Shown here piece after piece: positions 9,465 to 19,232 of a stretch of DNA of 64,000 bases. This DNA comes from Gilliamella sp. wkB112 (GTDB lineage Bacteria; Pseudomonadota; Gammaproteobacteria; Enterobacterales; Orbaceae): positions 62,001 to 126,000 of the forward strand of contig NZ_LZGL01000017.1 in NCBI RefSeq assembly GCF_001690685.1, in the 5' to 3' direction. Under the pieces are notes generated by a model. The model did no database searches, had not been told where the DNA came from, and saw only the letters and a list, made by a program, of their open reading frames with translations. The position numbers were made by a program, and so were the translations under genes. How positions within the stretch are numbered: the stretch's first letter is position 1; the number at the start of each line of letters is the position of its first letter.

Positions 9465-10709
9465 ATGTCAAAAGCACAAATAAGTTGTTTTATTATGGAT
9501 AAGCAATCACAAACAAAATTGTGGAGTGCAGACTTTATTGTTGTTGCTGCAATCAATTTATTAGTTCTAGTCAGTTATTATATGTTGCTGGTAACCATTG
9601 GTAATTATGTCGTCGATACCTTTGATGCAAGTAAAAGTGTGGCTGGATTAGTTACCGGAACAATGGTTATTGGTTGTTTGGTGGGAAGATTTATAACTGG
9701 TTTTTTCCTGGAAATGATAGGCTGCAAAAAAGTTCTTTTTGTTGGTATTATTGGCTTTATCATCACCATGGCGTTGTATCTTACGGCTTTTAATCTCTCA
9801 TCTTTAATATTTATCCGTTTTATTAGTGGTATTTTTGTTGGCGTAATTGGCACCGTAACCGGAACTATTTTGGTGTATATAGTACCACCTAATCGTCGCG
9901 GTGAAGGCATAAGTTATTTTAGTTTAAGTACTATTTTGGCTACAGCATTAGGTCCTTTTGCCGGAATGTTGCTAGTACAATATGTTCATTTCAATATACT
10001 GTTTTATTTCTCTGTTGTTATTGGGGCAATTTGTTTATTAATCGCTTTACAACTACAAGCTAATAAATTAGTGATCAATAAACCACAAACTCACACTAAC
10101 CAAAACAAAGTGGCATGGTTACAACTATCAAGTTACATTGAACCTAGTGCTTTACGAATTTCATTTATTGTAATGCTTGTTTCTGTTGGTTATGCAGCCA
10201 TTCAAGCTTATCTTTCATTTTATGCTCAAGAATTGGGTTTAATCGAAGCAGCTAGTTTCTTCTTTGCTATTTATGCCATATTTATTTTAATTTCACGACC
10301 ATTTAGTGGTCGGTTATTCGATCTGAAAGGTGAAAATGTTATTATTTACCCTACTTTATTTTTACTCAGCATCGGCTTTATGGTACTTAGTATTGCAAAC
10401 AATGCTTTAGTTCTACTGCTGTCAAGCGCATTAATAGGGCTAGGTTTTGGTAACTTTCAATCAACTGCCCAAGCGGTTGCGGTAAAAGTTTCTCCACACC
10501 ATAAAGTTGGGCAAGCCACTTCCACCTATTTTATACTATTTGATTTTGGTATTGGTCTTGGACCATATTTCATGGGGCAACTTATTCCATATACTGGTTA
10601 TCATGGTTTATATTTGGTATGTGCATTAATTAGCCTATTATCGATGATACTTTACTTTTTCTTACATGGTCGCCAAAAACCAGCCATTTCCGTAATGAAA
10701 GAAAGATAG
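9465..10709 (+). CDS. Major facilitator superfamily transporter (probable drug/metabolite efflux)
   Basis: 414 residues with 12 predicted membrane helices in two halves separated by a polar loop near residue 200 (NKPQTHTNQNKVAWLQ). The MFS loop 2-3 region (VIGCLVGRFITGFFLEMIGCKKVL) and a motif-C-like GTVTGTILVYIVPPNRRGEG are present, pointing to the DHA1-like efflux group. Substrate unknown. The start is uncertain: the ATG at 9465 and an internal ATG at 9495 (MDKQSQTKL) both lack a Shine-Dalgarno, and the shorter form would match usual MFS N-termini. Single gene with no obvious regulator beside it. Confidence 0.8.
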   Translation: MSKAQISCFIMDKQSQTKLWSADFIVVAAINLLVLVSYYMLLVTIGNYVVDTFDASKSVAGLVTGTMVIGCLVGRFITGFFLEMIGCKKVLFVGIIGFIITMALYLTAFNLSSLIFIRFISGIFVGVIGTVTGTILVYIVPPNRRGEGISYFSLSTILATALGPFAGMLLVQYVHFNILFYFSVVIGAICLLIALQLQANKLVINKPQTHTNQNKVAWLQLSSYIEPSALRISFIVMLVSVGYAAIQAYLSFYAQELGLIEAASFFFAIYAIFILISRPFSGRLFDLKGENVIIYPTLFLLSIGFMVLSIANNALVLLLSSALIGLGFGNFQSTAQAVAVKVSPHHKVGQATSTYFILFDFGIGLGPYFMGQLIPYTGYHGLYLVCALISLLSMILYFFLHGRQKPAISVMKER

Positions 10710-10859
10710 GATTAATTAGCTAAAACACAACCTAACATTAAATACCAAGAAATAATATTTCGATTTTTTAATATTATTAAATATTAGAACCCTTAGTAAT
10801 TGAGTATCCATTTACACTCAGTATATAATATTATCAATATTAGTTATTTATCATCGATT

Positions 10860-11345
10860 ATGTATTTTATAAAACAATTTTTTATTAGTCTTATTTTATT
10901 ATTCTCGTTAATTACTCTCGCCCATGCTGATTTTAAAGGTAAAGTCGTTAAGGTAATTGATGGTGATACCATTGAAGTATTGACACAAAAAAAACAAAAA
11001 ATTCGCATTCGTTTATTGGACATTGATGCACCAGAGAGTCGCCAAGCTTACGGCAATGTTTCTAAAAAATATCTTGCCTCTTTAATTGCTGGTGACACGG
11101 TGTTAGTGAAGGATAAAGGCAAAGATGTCTACCAAAGAACATTAGGCACCATTATTAAAAATAGCGTTGATATCAATGCTAAAATGGTTGAAAATGGATA
11201 TGCTTGGGCTTACCGCTATAAAGGTGTGGCAAAGAATAAGAAAATGGTCACTCTAGAAGATAATGCTAAGAGCAATAAAAAAGGGCTTTGGAAAGATAAA
11301 AATCCAATTGCCCCTTGGGATTTCCGTCATAATAATAAATACTGA
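10860..11345 (+). CDS. Secreted thermonuclease-family (SNase) nuclease
   Basis: 161 residues from the ATG at 10860. This start gives a clean signal peptide (MYFIKQFFISLILLFSLITLAHA, cut before DFKG); a TTG at 10800 would put a polar 20-residue stretch ahead of it and is rejected. The SNase domain (OB fold) shows the metal-binding DGDT at 34-37 and the catalytic set R51 (IRLLDIDAPE), E59 and R93 (VYQRTLG), all matching staphylococcal nuclease order. It is expected to act in the periplasm or outside the cell on DNA and RNA. Lone gene, convergent with the DUF5339 gene. Confidence 0.88.
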   Translation: MYFIKQFFISLILLFSLITLAHADFKGKVVKVIDGDTIEVLTQKKQKIRIRLLDIDAPESRQAYGNVSKKYLASLIAGDTVLVKDKGKDVYQRTLGTIIKNSVDINAKMVENGYAWAYRYKGVAKNKKMVTLEDNAKSNKKGLWKDKNPIAPWDFRHNNKY

Positions 11346-11373
11346 AATAAGTACCAATATTAGCTATAATGGT

Positions 11374-11661
11374 TTATTTTTTAGCATTAGATAATAATGC
11401 GGCTTCCAATCGATTTAACGCTTCTTCACCTTGCTTACAAGCGTTATCTTGTTGATCTTCTGGTAAATCAGCAACTTGTTTTTTACCAGATTCTAAAGTT
11501 TGCTTAAATAACTCAGTCTGTTCTTTAGTCTCAGCATCATCAGGTAAAGACTTTACTAACTTATCAACTTTCTCAAAATATGCTTTACATGTTGCTGATA
11601 AATCAGCCATCGCGATAGATGACATGCCCATAAGAGCAACAATAAACACTAATTTTTTCAT
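11374..11661 (-). CDS. Small periplasmic protein, DUF5339-like
   Basis: 95 residues with a signal peptide (MKKLVFIVALMGMSSIAMA, cut before DLSA), then a helical, highly charged domain with two cysteines about 53 residues apart (ATCKAYF and DNACKQG), probably disulfide-bonded. It resembles the DUF5339 family of small periplasmic proteins; no activity is known. A good AAGGA ribosome site precedes the ATG. Single gene, convergent with the nuclease gene. Confidence 0.7.
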   Translation of the reverse strand: MKKLVFIVALMGMSSIAMADLSATCKAYFEKVDKLVKSLPDDAETKEQTELFKQTLESGKKQVADLPEDQQDNACKQGEEALNRLEAALLSNAKK

Positions 11662-11781
11662 TCATTTTATCCTTATATATGAATATATTTTATTACTATT
11701 ATAATAGGCAAAAAATATCAATTATTATTGCCTAAGCAATAATATTGAAATTGAAAAAGTAAGTCTAGATAAATAAAGAAT

Positions 11782-11807
11782 CTTATCAGTAAAAATTTAC
11801 TGATAAG
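11782..11807 (-). terminator. Terminator of the cold-shock gene
   Basis: Perfect 12-bp arms CTTATCAGTAAA / TTTACTGATAAG with a 2-base loop, 20 bases beyond the csp stop. On the minus strand it is followed by a T-rich ATTCTTTATTT. AT-rich but very regular. Confidence 0.65.
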
Positions 11808-11827
11808 ATAAAAGGTAAGGATAAGAA

Positions 11828-12037
11828 TTAGATTGCAACAACATCCGCAGCTGAAGGACCGCGAGGACTATCTTGAATAGAGAACTCTACTTGTTGACCT
11901 TCTGCTAATGTTTTGAATCCATCACCGGAAATTGCAGAAAAGTGTACAAACACATCTTTACTACCATCTGTTGGAGAGATAAAACCAAAACCTTTACTTT
12001 CATTAAACCATTTAACTTGACCAGTTTTCTTAGACAT
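11828..12037 (-). CDS. Cold-shock protein, CspC/CspE type
   Basis: 69-residue single cold-shock domain that binds single-stranded nucleic acid; RNA chaperone or antiterminator. RNP1 is KGFGFI and RNP2 is VFVHF. The sequence [17 protein letters not shown] is intermediate between E. coli CspC and CspE, so no symbol is assigned. The start at 12037 is fixed by an AAGGAAG ribosome site; the upstream-extended frame to 12085 is not part of the family. It is preceded by an intergenic stretch of about 330 bases that could hold a long 5' leader as in other csp genes. Confidence 0.95.
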   Translation of the reverse strand: MSKKTGQVKWFNESKGFGFISPTDGSKDVFVHFSAISGDGFKTLAEGQQVEFSIQDSPRGPSAADVVAI

Positions 12038-12368
12038 AATAATCTTCCTTTTAAAAATAATCTCAGCCGATAAGGCCATATTCAAAATACATAAAACTTA
12101 GACTACTTATAAACACTGAGAGGGGAGTTGAAGAAAACTAATACTAATCTAAGATAGAAAGTAAACTACAAACTGCTTATATCAAAATGTTACTAAATAA
12201 ATCTGCACGTCATATGCTTAATACTATTAACTCATATATTGCAGGCTTATGCAAGGAATGTTTCCAACTATTTTATTAATTACTGTGATAGCTATTAACT
12301 TATAAACAATTATTCGTCTTAGTAAAACTAGATCAAAAGTATAACTAAGACGGATAAAATTGATGAAG
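12038..12368. other. csp upstream region and proC 3' flank
   Basis: 331-bp spacer between proC and csp, both on the minus strand. Near proC there is an inverted repeat, CGTCTTAGT at 12315-12323 and ACTAAGACG at 12344-12352 with a 20-base loop; read on the minus strand it follows proC and may terminate it. The rest probably holds the csp promoter and leader, but no cold-box was recognised with confidence. Confidence 0.4.
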
Positions 12369-13178
12369 TTATTTTTCAGCCATCGCTTGAGATTTTAAAA
12401 TAGTGGCCTCAACGGCTTCTATTACCGCAGACCTAAAACCACAAGCTTCAAGTTTTTGCACGCCTTCAATGGTAGTACCTGCTGGTGAACATACCATATC
12501 TTTTAGTTCACCTGGGTGTTTCCCTGTTTCAAGCAATAATTTTGCAGATCCCATAACTGTTTGAGCGGCAAATTTGTAAGCTTGTTTTCTGGATAATCCA
12601 CCTTTTACTGCACCATCAGCTAAAGCTTCAATAAACATAAACACAAATGCTGGCGATGAACCACTGGCTCCAACTACTGCATCAATTAAGTATTCAGGCA
12701 CAACTTCAGTTTCACCAATGCAATTTAATAGTGATTGAATAATATCGAGTTCCTCTTCGGTGACTTCGGTATTAGGGGTAATCGAACACATTGCGGCATT
12801 AACTAACGCTGGAGTATTTGGCATTACTCTTACTATCTTTTGTTCATAACCAACACTTTTAGCAATAGTTTTTATAGTCACTCCTGCAGCGATTGACACG
12901 ACGATAGTATTCTTTTTTAACTCTTTTTGGATATCATTTAATACATCAATAATCACATTAGGTTTTACCGCAATAAATACGATATCAGACTCTCTAGCTA
13001 CATCACGAGCTGAGTTCAAATTATTAACCAAATACGTTTGATTTAGTGCTTGCCCTTTTTCAGGATTAGTGTCATAAACAAAAAGTTGAGGGCCAGTAAC
13101 AATTTTGCTAGCCAAAATTCCATGTAATATAGCATTACCCATATTACCTAAACCAATAAAGCCTATACGTTGTTCCAT
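12369..13178 (-). CDS. proC: Pyrroline-5-carboxylate reductase
   Basis: NAD(P)H-dependent last step of proline biosynthesis, cytoplasmic. 269 residues, identical in length to E. coli ProC. The Rossmann motif is GFIGLGNMGNAILHG. The conserved cluster VRVMPNTPALVNAAM and the C-terminal substrate-binding region VCSPAGTTIEGVQKLE are present. It is separated by 174 bases from the upstream yggR-type ATPase on the same strand. Confidence 0.97.
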   Translation of the reverse strand: MEQRIGFIGLGNMGNAILHGILASKIVTGPQLFVYDTNPEKGQALNQTYLVNNLNSARDVARESDIVFIAVKPNVIIDVLNDIQKELKKNTIVVSIAAGVTIKTIAKSVGYEQKIVRVMPNTPALVNAAMCSITPNTEVTEEELDIIQSLLNCIGETEVVPEYLIDAVVGASGSSPAFVFMFIEALADGAVKGGLSRKQAYKFAAQTVMGSAKLLLETGKHPGELKDMVCSPAGTTIEGVQKLEACGFRSAVIEAVEATILKSQAMAEK

Positions 13179-13352
13179 TTATTTATGCCCTCTGTATTAA
13201 ATATTTATTAGTTAATTATAGAGTATTTTTAACATAAAACTTAGATTTTTATCTTTACAAAATTGTAAATACGACAGTTACAACTTTTTCAAAATAATTT
13301 AATTAACTCATAACTACAACATTTTAATCCTACTAATAAAATCACACATTAT

Positions 13353-14306
13353 TTAATTATTTGGCATTAACTGCATGCCATATTGTTGTCCAGTTTGCAT
13401 TAACGAAAAAATCTGCTTAATTTTACCTTCATTAATCAAATTGCTTACCGCCGCAGTATTAATTAGTATTTCAAATACAGCTTTGCGACCACGACCATCT
13501 GTAACTAACTTTTGACTAATAATTGCTTTTAAGCTACTGGCTAATTGAGCACGAATAAAATCCCTTTCCGATCCACTAAACACATCTATAATGCGATTAA
13601 TACTTTGAATGGCGGAACTAGTGTGTAATGTAGCCAATACTAAATGTCCTGTTTCTGCCGCTGTTAATGCCACTTGTATCGTTACTTTATTTCGCAATTC
13701 ACCTAATGAAATAATGTCTGGATCCTGTCTTAATATACTATCAATAGCCTTCTCGAAGTTGGGTACTTCCCGTTGCTGAATCAGTGACTGTACATTTTGA
13801 TAAATAAATTCTATTGGGTCCTCTAAAGTAATAATATGTTTAGCTTCATTTAGATTTATATGTTGGATAAGAGACGCCAATGTGGTTGATTTGCCACTAC
13901 CAGTAGCCCCGGTAACTAAAATAATTCCATGTGTATTTTTTACAAGTTGTTTTAATACTTCTGGAGCAGCTATTTCTAACAAAGTGGGAATAGATTGATT
14001 AATAATCCTGAAAACTGCCGAAATTCCCCGTTGCTGATAGAAAACATTTACTCTAAAACGACCTATTTCAGCTACCTGATAAGCTAAATCAACATGCCCT
14101 TTTTGCTGTAATTGTGCTTTTTGTGATTCATTAAGTAAACTTAAAAGTTCAGTTTCTAAACTGAGTGGGAGTAATTTTTGTTCGGGAAAAAATTGCAGTT
14201 GTCCATTAATGCGCATACAAGCTGATTCACCACTTGAAAGGTGCAAATCTGAGGCTTTTTGAGTTACACTAAGCGCTAATATTGAGTTTAATACTAAATT
14301 TGACAT
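13353..14306 (-). CDS. yggR: PilT/YggR-type secretion ATPase
   Basis: Hexameric GspE/PilT-superfamily ATPase. 317 residues, nearer E. coli YggR (326) than the canonical PilT (about 344). Walker A GATGSGKSTT, Asp box ITLEDPIEF, Walker B DPDIISLGELRN and His box GHLVLATLHTSSA are all present, so it should hydrolyse ATP. It is divergent from yggS-yggT, as in E. coli. No other type IV pilus gene occurs in the window, so a role in pilus retraction is not shown here. Confidence 0.9.
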   Translation of the reverse strand: MSNLVLNSILALSVTQKASDLHLSSGESACMRINGQLQFFPEQKLLPLSLETELLSLLNESQKAQLQQKGHVDLAYQVAEIGRFRVNVFYQQRGISAVFRIINQSIPTLLEIAAPEVLKQLVKNTHGIILVTGATGSGKSTTLASLIQHINLNEAKHIITLEDPIEFIYQNVQSLIQQREVPNFEKAIDSILRQDPDIISLGELRNKVTIQVALTAAETGHLVLATLHTSSAIQSINRIIDVFSGSERDFIRAQLASSLKAIISQKLVTDGRGRKAVFEILINTAAVSNLINEGKIKQIFSLMQTGQQYGMQLMPNN

Positions 14307-14330
14307 ACCGATTATTAATTGGGAATTAAC

Positions 14331-15032
14331 ATGAATACCTTACCTGACAATTTACTTGCTATAAATAATAAAATTCGGGAAATTGCCTTAGAATGTGAAA
14401 GAGATCCCAGCACAATTGAGCTTATTGCAGTTAGTAAAACTAAACCTGTAAACCAAATCACAGAAGCAATTAATGCGGGGCAGTTATCGTTCGGTGAAAA
14501 TTATGTTCAAGAAGGTGTGGAAAAAATCCATTATTTCAAACAAACTTTGCCAGAAACCCCATTAGTTTGGCACTTCATTGGTCCATTACAATCTAATAAA
14601 ACAAAATTAGTAGCCGAAAATTTTGACTGGATGCATACTATCGATCGTTTAAAAATAGCCCAGCGATTAAGTGATCAACGTCCTGCTAACATGCCAAACC
14701 TTAATGTTCTTATTCAAGTTAACATTAGCCAAGAAACTAGTAAATCAGGCATTGCACCAGACCAAGTAGCAGAATTAGTTAAACAAGTTATCACCCTACC
14801 AAATTTAAGTTTGCGTGGATTAATGGCAATTCCTGAAATCGAAAATGATTATGATAAACAACTTATTATATTTAAACAAATGCAACAATTATTACTGTCA
14901 TTGCAAATTGATTATCCCTTTATGAAAACACTTTCTATGGGTATGACTGGTGACATGCAAGCCGCGATTGCTGCTGGAAGTACCATGGTGCGTATTGGGA
15001 CTGCAATCTTTGGATCACGCCAATATTTATGA
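14331..15032 (+). CDS. yggS: PLP homeostasis protein YggS
   Basis: Pyridoxal-phosphate-binding protein of the PLPBP family, a single alanine-racemase-like TIM barrel that buffers PLP; no enzyme activity is established. 233 residues from the ATG at 14331; the PLP lysine is K36 (AVSKTKP). Conserved FGENYVQEG, WHFIGPLQSNK and SMGMTGDMQAAI are present. The frame could extend to a TTG at 14319, but the GGGA before 14331 and alignment to E. coli favour the ATG. First gene of the yggS-yggT pair. Confidence 0.96.
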   Translation: MNTLPDNLLAINNKIREIALECERDPSTIELIAVSKTKPVNQITEAINAGQLSFGENYVQEGVEKIHYFKQTLPETPLVWHFIGPLQSNKTKLVAENFDWMHTIDRLKIAQRLSDQRPANMPNLNVLIQVNISQETSKSGIAPDQVAELVKQVITLPNLSLRGLMAIPEIENDYDKQLIIFKQMQQLLLSLQIDYPFMKTLSMGMTGDMQAAIAAGSTMVRIGTAIFGSRQYL

Positions 15033-15068
15033 TATATTGCTGGCTATACTTATCTTAAGGAGTTTTAA

Positions 15069-15626
15069 ATGATAGCGCTTTTCTTTTTAGGAAAAACGAT
15101 TTTAACTTTTAGCCTGTATATTTTAATTTTACGATTATGGATGCAGCGCATTCGTGTCAATTTTTATAATCCATATACTCAATTCATTGTCCGCATTACC
15201 CAACCTATTATTGGGCCATTACGCAGAATTATTCCTTCGATTGGAAAGTTTGATACCGCTACATGGATCATTTTATATATTGTTGCACTTATTAAGCTTA
15301 TTTTTGTGTTATATATTGGAACGATTAATGCACCTATTTGGAGTATTAGTTATCTGTTCTTTGCTTTTGCAGTTATAGCTCATGAGGTAGGATATTTACT
15401 ATTTTGGTTACTACTATTTAGGGCTATTTTAAGTTGGGTTAGCCGAGGACAATCAATTGCAGATGAACTTCTCAGTCAGTTAACTGAGCCTTTAGTTGCG
15501 CCTATTCGCCGCATAGTGCCACCAATTGGAATTATTGATATTTCATTTATGATCGTAGTATTTGTTCTTATCTTCCTTAATATGTTAGGTATTGATGCGT
15601 TTGGCAATTTGTGGCTTATTCTTTAA
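15069..15626 (+). CDS. yggT: YggT-family inner-membrane protein
   Basis: 185 residues (E. coli 188) with two tandem YGGT repeats, each a pair of helices followed by the P-I-R-R-P signature (TQPIIGPLRRIIPSIG and TEPLVAPIRRIVPPIG). An integral membrane protein linked to cell shape and osmotic behaviour in other bacteria; biochemical role unknown. An excellent AAGGAG site precedes the ATG. Downstream of yggS by 36 bases. A perfect bidirectional terminator follows. Confidence 0.94.
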   Translation: MIALFFLGKTILTFSLYILILRLWMQRIRVNFYNPYTQFIVRITQPIIGPLRRIIPSIGKFDTATWIILYIVALIKLIFVLYIGTINAPIWSISYLFFAFAVIAHEVGYLLFWLLLFRAILSWVSRGQSIADELLSQLTEPLVAPIRRIVPPIGIIDISFMIVVFVLIFLNMLGIDAFGNLWLIL

Positions 15627-15632
15627 CATAAA

Positions 15633-15666
15633 TATCTAAAAGGGAATCAAGATTCCCTTTTAGATA
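15633..15666. terminator. Bidirectional yggT/ycgN terminator overlapping the ycgN stop
   Basis: Perfect 16-bp arms TATCTAAAAGGGAATC / GATTCCCTTTTAGATA around a 2-base loop. It begins 7 bases after the yggT stop, and its right arm contains the ycgN stop codon at 15660-15662, so the two convergent genes share one terminator. Confidence 0.85.
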
Positions 15667-16082
15667 ATATGATCTTCCCAACATATTACATCTTTTTCAT
15701 AAACAATCCGATTTTTAACCGAAATTTTTAATTTGTGCATCTGTTTTTTATTACCTGTAATGAGTGGGTGCCATTCAGGTAAGTGACCATGATCTGAAAA
15801 ATAGCGATAACTACAAGTTAGTGGTAACCATTCAATGGTAAAAAGATTTTTACGCGTTAATTTAATACAATCTGGTTCATAATCAAATCGATTATGATAG
15901 TGCCGACATTGGCAAGTATTTGAGTCTAATAAATTACAAGCAACATTGGTATATAAAATTTCATCAGTATCTTCATCGATTAATTTATTGAGGCAACATT
16001 GACCACAACCATCACAAAGCTGTTCCCATTCTTCATCAGTCATTTGGTCTAAAGTTTTATATTCCCAAAATGGCTCAATCAT
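15660..16082 (-). CDS. ycgN: UPF0260 protein YcgN (YkgJ-type cysteine cluster)
   Basis: 140 residues. The N-terminal cysteine cluster C23, C26, C29 and C30 (CDGCGQCC) and the later cysteines in NTCQCRHY and PDCIKL mark the UPF0260/YkgJ family, presumed to bind zinc or an iron-sulfur cluster; function unknown. The start codon overlaps the ycgL stop (ATGA), so the two are translationally coupled. The stop codon lies in the shared terminator. Confidence 0.92.
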   Translation of the reverse strand: MIEPFWEYKTLDQMTDEEWEQLCDGCGQCCLNKLIDEDTDEILYTNVACNLLDSNTCQCRHYHNRFDYEPDCIKLTRKNLFTIEWLPLTCSYRYFSDHGHLPEWHPLITGNKKQMHKLKISVKNRIVYEKDVICWEDHII

Positions 16083-16327
16083 ACTTTGAAATCATCTTCC
16101 GATAACATTTGTAAAAAAAATCCATCATTTCTTATTTTTTGTTCAATTTCATCAGAACTACCAACCACAAAACGTCTTTTACCATCGAGTAATACCTTCA
16201 TAACAAATACTGGAGTACCAAAAATTGAAAGTATTTTTTCAGGAATTGCCGAAAAATCGTTCTCATTTTCCATATACAAATAACAATTTTCTTTTTTAGT
16301 ACTGCGATAAATGTAACACCACATCAT
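16079..16327 (-). CDS. ycgL: YcgL-domain protein
   Basis: 82 residues covering the whole YcgL domain ([18 protein letters not shown], then FVMKVLL and the late hydrophobic FFLQML). Shorter than E. coli YcgL (about 108) at both ends. Function unknown. Two adjacent ATGs (16327 and 16324) share an AAGGA site about 12 bases upstream; the first was kept. ATGA overlap with ycgN downstream. Confidence 0.88.
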   Translation of the reverse strand: MMWCYIYRSTKKENCYLYMENENDFSAIPEKILSIFGTPVFVMKVLLDGKRRFVVGSSDEIEQKIRNDGFFLQMLSEDDFKV

Positions 16328-16355
16328 AAAATAATATCCTTACAACCCTCTATCA

Positions 16356-17315
16356 TCAGTTAAGACTATTTTGTAAATACACACCAGCACCTAGTAAGCC
16401 AGGATCTTCATGAGTAATAACATAAACTGGTATTTCTTTCATTAAATATGACATTCGACCTTTATTTTCAAATGCACTTCTAAATGGAGAGGATTTAAAA
16501 AACTCAATAAACCGTGGCACAATACCACCTGCAATATATACTCCACCTTGAGTATTAAGTGTTAACGCCAAATTACCACCAAAACGTCCCATGAAAGTGC
16601 AAAAGTAAGTTAATGTTTGTAAGCAAATTGGGCAACTATTTGCCAAAGCTCGTTGCACAATAACTTCTGGTGTAATTTCAACAAACGTTTGGTTATTAAT
16701 TTGCAATAACGCTTGATATATATTCACCAAACCACTACCAGATAAAAAACGCTCAGTTGATACACGCCCAAACTTTTTACGCAATTGCGCTAAAATACTA
16801 TCTTCCTCTGCATTGGTCATAGGTAATTCAGTATGCCCACCTTCACCAGATAAACTAATCCAATGTTGGTTAACCTTAATTAAATGAGATACTCCAAGCC
16901 CAGTACCTGCTCCATAAATCGCAATCGGATAGTCTTGATTGGGTTTTGCACCGCCAATTTTAACTAAATCTTGTTGTGTTAATTTAGGGATCGAATAGGA
17001 TATAGCCGTAAAATCGTTAATAACCTCTAGCTTAGTTAAATTAAGCTGTTTAATTAACTCTGAACGAGAAAATGACAAATCATTATTAGTCATATTAACC
17101 ACATCTTCATCACCGATAGGACAAGCGATAGCAATACAAGCCTTATCAATTTGTACAGATTGTGCTTTGATATAATCTTTAATCAAAGTTAATAATAACG
17201 CATCTTTAGCAATCACTATTTTAGTTATTGCAGATAACTCATTAGTAACTAAATTATATAGTGCAAAACGGGCATTGGTACCACCGATATCGGTTACTAG
17301 GGCATATTTATTCAT
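16356..17315 (-). CDS. glk: Glucokinase
   Basis: ATP-dependent phosphorylation of free glucose in the cytoplasm. 319 residues (E. coli 321). N-terminal phosphate-1 motif DIGGTNARFAL, the sugar-binding NDFTAISYSIP, the GAGTGLGVSHL adenosine-side loop, and SGEGGHTELP all match bacterial GlkA. It lies 28 bases upstream of ycgL on the same strand and may be co-transcribed, although the functions are unrelated. Confidence 0.96.
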   Translation of the reverse strand: MNKYALVTDIGGTNARFALYNLVTNELSAITKIVIAKDALLLTLIKDYIKAQSVQIDKACIAIACPIGDEDVVNMTNNDLSFSRSELIKQLNLTKLEVINDFTAISYSIPKLTQQDLVKIGGAKPNQDYPIAIYGAGTGLGVSHLIKVNQHWISLSGEGGHTELPMTNAEEDSILAQLRKKFGRVSTERFLSGSGLVNIYQALLQINNQTFVEITPEVIVQRALANSCPICLQTLTYFCTFMGRFGGNLALTLNTQGGVYIAGGIVPRFIEFFKSSPFRSAFENKGRMSYLMKEIPVYVITHEDPGLLGAGVYLQNSLN

Positions 17316-17437
17316 GTTTTACTCTTATTAAACAATCGATTCATTGATTAAAATAACTATTATAGCTATTTGCTACTATAGCCTAATAGGCAATATTGTG
17401 AATACTGGCTCTAATGTTAATTATATTTGGCTTTAAT

Positions 17438-18379
17438 CTATAACCATTTTTTGAGTTTAAAATAAATATAGGGTGCCACACCTGCCAATAACATTAGAAT
17501 TAAAGAAAATGGATAACCATATTCCCATTTTAACTCCGGCATAAATTCAAAGTTCATCCCATAGGCAGAAGCAACCACTGTTGGTGGTAAAAATACCACT
17601 GACACCACCGAGAAAATTTTAATAATTCGACTCTGTTCAATATTAATAAAACTGGTTGCAGCCTGCATGAGGAAATTCACTTTTTGGAATAGTGACTCGT
17701 TATGCGGCACTAGTGATTCAATATCGCGAATAACTTCGCGGGCTTGCTCTAGTTGATCTACTGGCATTTTTGCCCGACGGACCAAATAGTTAACAGCACG
17801 CTGACTATCCATTAAACACAAGCGGACTTTCCATGCCGTGTCTTCAAGTTCAGCTAATGAGGTAATAGCTTCGTCATAATGCTCTTGAGCCGAACGATCC
17901 ATAATAATTAAACTAAGTTCTTCAAGTTCACTATATATATTTTCAATTTGATCAGCTAACTGTTCGACTTTTACTTCAAACAAATCCAGTAATACTTCAT
18001 AGGGATTACCATCATTCATTCCTTGGTAACGAGACCGCATACGGTATAAACGAAATGCAGGTAAATCACGTTCACGTAACGTAAACAAACGACCATTATG
18101 TACTGTAAAGGCCACGGTTGAGTTACCAGCACGATCTTCGGCATCTTCATAAAAAAAGAATGAGTGAACGTGCAAACCTTCATTATCTTCAAAAAAACGA
18201 GCTGATGCTTCGATGTCATCAAGTTCTATACTCGTTGCTAAATTTTGTCCTAAATGAGTTAAAACAAAATCGCGATCGGCTTCTTCTGGTTCAATTAAAT
18301 CAATCCAGGTCGCATTATTTATATCGCCTTCATTAATTTTCACTAATTGTTTGTTTTTTAGTCCAAACGCATTAATCAT
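17438..18379 (-). CDS. corA: Magnesium/cobalt channel CorA
   Basis: Pentameric Mg2+/Co2+ inner-membrane channel. 313 residues (E. coli 316). A long cytoplasmic alpha/beta and coiled-coil domain is followed by two C-terminal helices. The selectivity motif GMN is in [15 protein letters not shown], and the basic tail KLKKWL ends the protein. Divergent from ssb. Confidence 0.97.
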   Translation of the reverse strand: MINAFGLKNKQLVKINEGDINNATWIDLIEPEEADRDFVLTHLGQNLATSIELDDIEASARFFEDNEGLHVHSFFFYEDAEDRAGNSTVAFTVHNGRLFTLRERDLPAFRLYRMRSRYQGMNDGNPYEVLLDLFEVKVEQLADQIENIYSELEELSLIIMDRSAQEHYDEAITSLAELEDTAWKVRLCLMDSQRAVNYLVRRAKMPVDQLEQAREVIRDIESLVPHNESLFQKVNFLMQAATSFINIEQSRIIKIFSVVSVVFLPPTVVASAYGMNFEFMPELKWEYGYPFSLILMLLAGVAPYIYFKLKKWL

Positions 18380-18547
18380 AAGGCCTCCTTTGAGGAAAAT
18401 TCTTTAGCACATTGCATCAACAAATGTGTGGCATTATACTCGTTATAGCAATAAATTCCTATGTCTAAGCCAATCTTTCTATATATTTTCAAATTGAAGA
18501 CTATATTCCAATATTAAATTAAAATCGATGATGTTAATTCCGTCTCA

Positions 18548-18556
18548 TGTTACAAT
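18548..18556 (+). promoter_or_regulatory. ssb extended -10 promoter
   Basis: TG-T-TACAAT with the hexamer at 18551-18556, 40 bases before the ssb ATG. No good -35 is seen, which fits an extended -10 promoter. No LexA box (CTG-N10-CAG) was recognised, and uvrA is not the neighbour as it is in E. coli. Confidence 0.45.
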
Positions 18557-18595
18557 ACCTAACTTATATATTTGTGCAATTTTTAGGAGTTTATA

Positions 18596-19114
18596 ATGGC
18601 AAACCGAGGAATAAATAAAGTCATTTTAGTGGGTAATCTAGGCCAAGATCCAGAAGTTCGTTACATGCCAAATGGTAGTGCTGTAGCTAATTTTAGTGTG
18701 GCCACCTCTGAATCATGGAAAGATAAACAAACTGGTGAAAATCGTGATCGTACAGAATGGCATCGAGTAGTTGTCTTTGGTAAATTAGCTGAAATTGTTG
18801 GTGAATATGTAAAAAAAGGCTCTCAAGTATATATTGAAGGTCAATTACAAACTCGCAAATGGCAAGATCAATCTGGTCAGGATCGTTATACAACTGAAGT
18901 GGTCGTTAATCCTATCGGTGGTTCTTTGCAAATATTAGGTTCACGTGGTGGTAATAGTGAAGGTAATGAGAGTTCACAACACTGGGGACAAAGTGCTAAT
19001 AATGTTTCAACAGCACCAGCAACAGCAGCCCACGCACCAAATCAATCTGCACCGACATCTCAACCAAAAGCACCTGAACCACCAATGGACTTTGATGACG
19101 ATATTCCTTTTTAA
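18596..19114 (+). CDS. ssb: Single-stranded DNA-binding protein
   Basis: Coats single-stranded DNA in replication, repair and recombination. 172 residues: OB-fold domain at 1-110 ([43 protein letters not shown]), a disordered Gln/Pro-rich linker, and the acidic tip DFDDDIPF that recruits partners. An AGGAG site precedes the ATG. Confidence 0.98.
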   Translation: MANRGINKVILVGNLGQDPEVRYMPNGSAVANFSVATSESWKDKQTGENRDRTEWHRVVVFGKLAEIVGEYVKKGSQVYIEGQLQTRKWQDQSGQDRYTTEVVVNPIGGSLQILGSRGGNSEGNESSQHWGQSANNVSTAPATAAHAPNQSAPTSQPKAPEPPMDFDDDIPF

Positions 19115-19140
19115 ATCATCATTTCTATATTATTTAATAT

Positions 19141-19163
19141 TGGGCGTCATTACTATTCGCCCA
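19141..19163 (+). terminator. Possible ssb terminator
   Basis: TGGGCG and CGCCCA pair across an 11-base loop, with a T-rich stretch after, 26 bases beyond the ssb stop. Short stem, so only a weak call. Confidence 0.4.
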
Positions 19164-19232
19164 TATATCATATTTTGCTTATTTCATTTATAGTTATGCA
19201 AATTTTTTGGTTTTTAGGTATTAAATAAATCT

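Noticed and set aside
10800..10859. TTG start for the SNase-family gene
   Set aside because: It would put 20 polar residues before an otherwise ideal signal peptide, and there is no ribosome site.
13252..13264. Partial match (ATCTTTACAAAA) to the dispersed motif downstream of the PilT-like gene
   Set aside because: It lacks the ACGTATAG half and is in the opposite orientation to the upstream gene.
18380..18595. LexA box in front of ssb
   Set aside because: No CTG-N10-CAG spacing is found, and uvrA is not divergent here.
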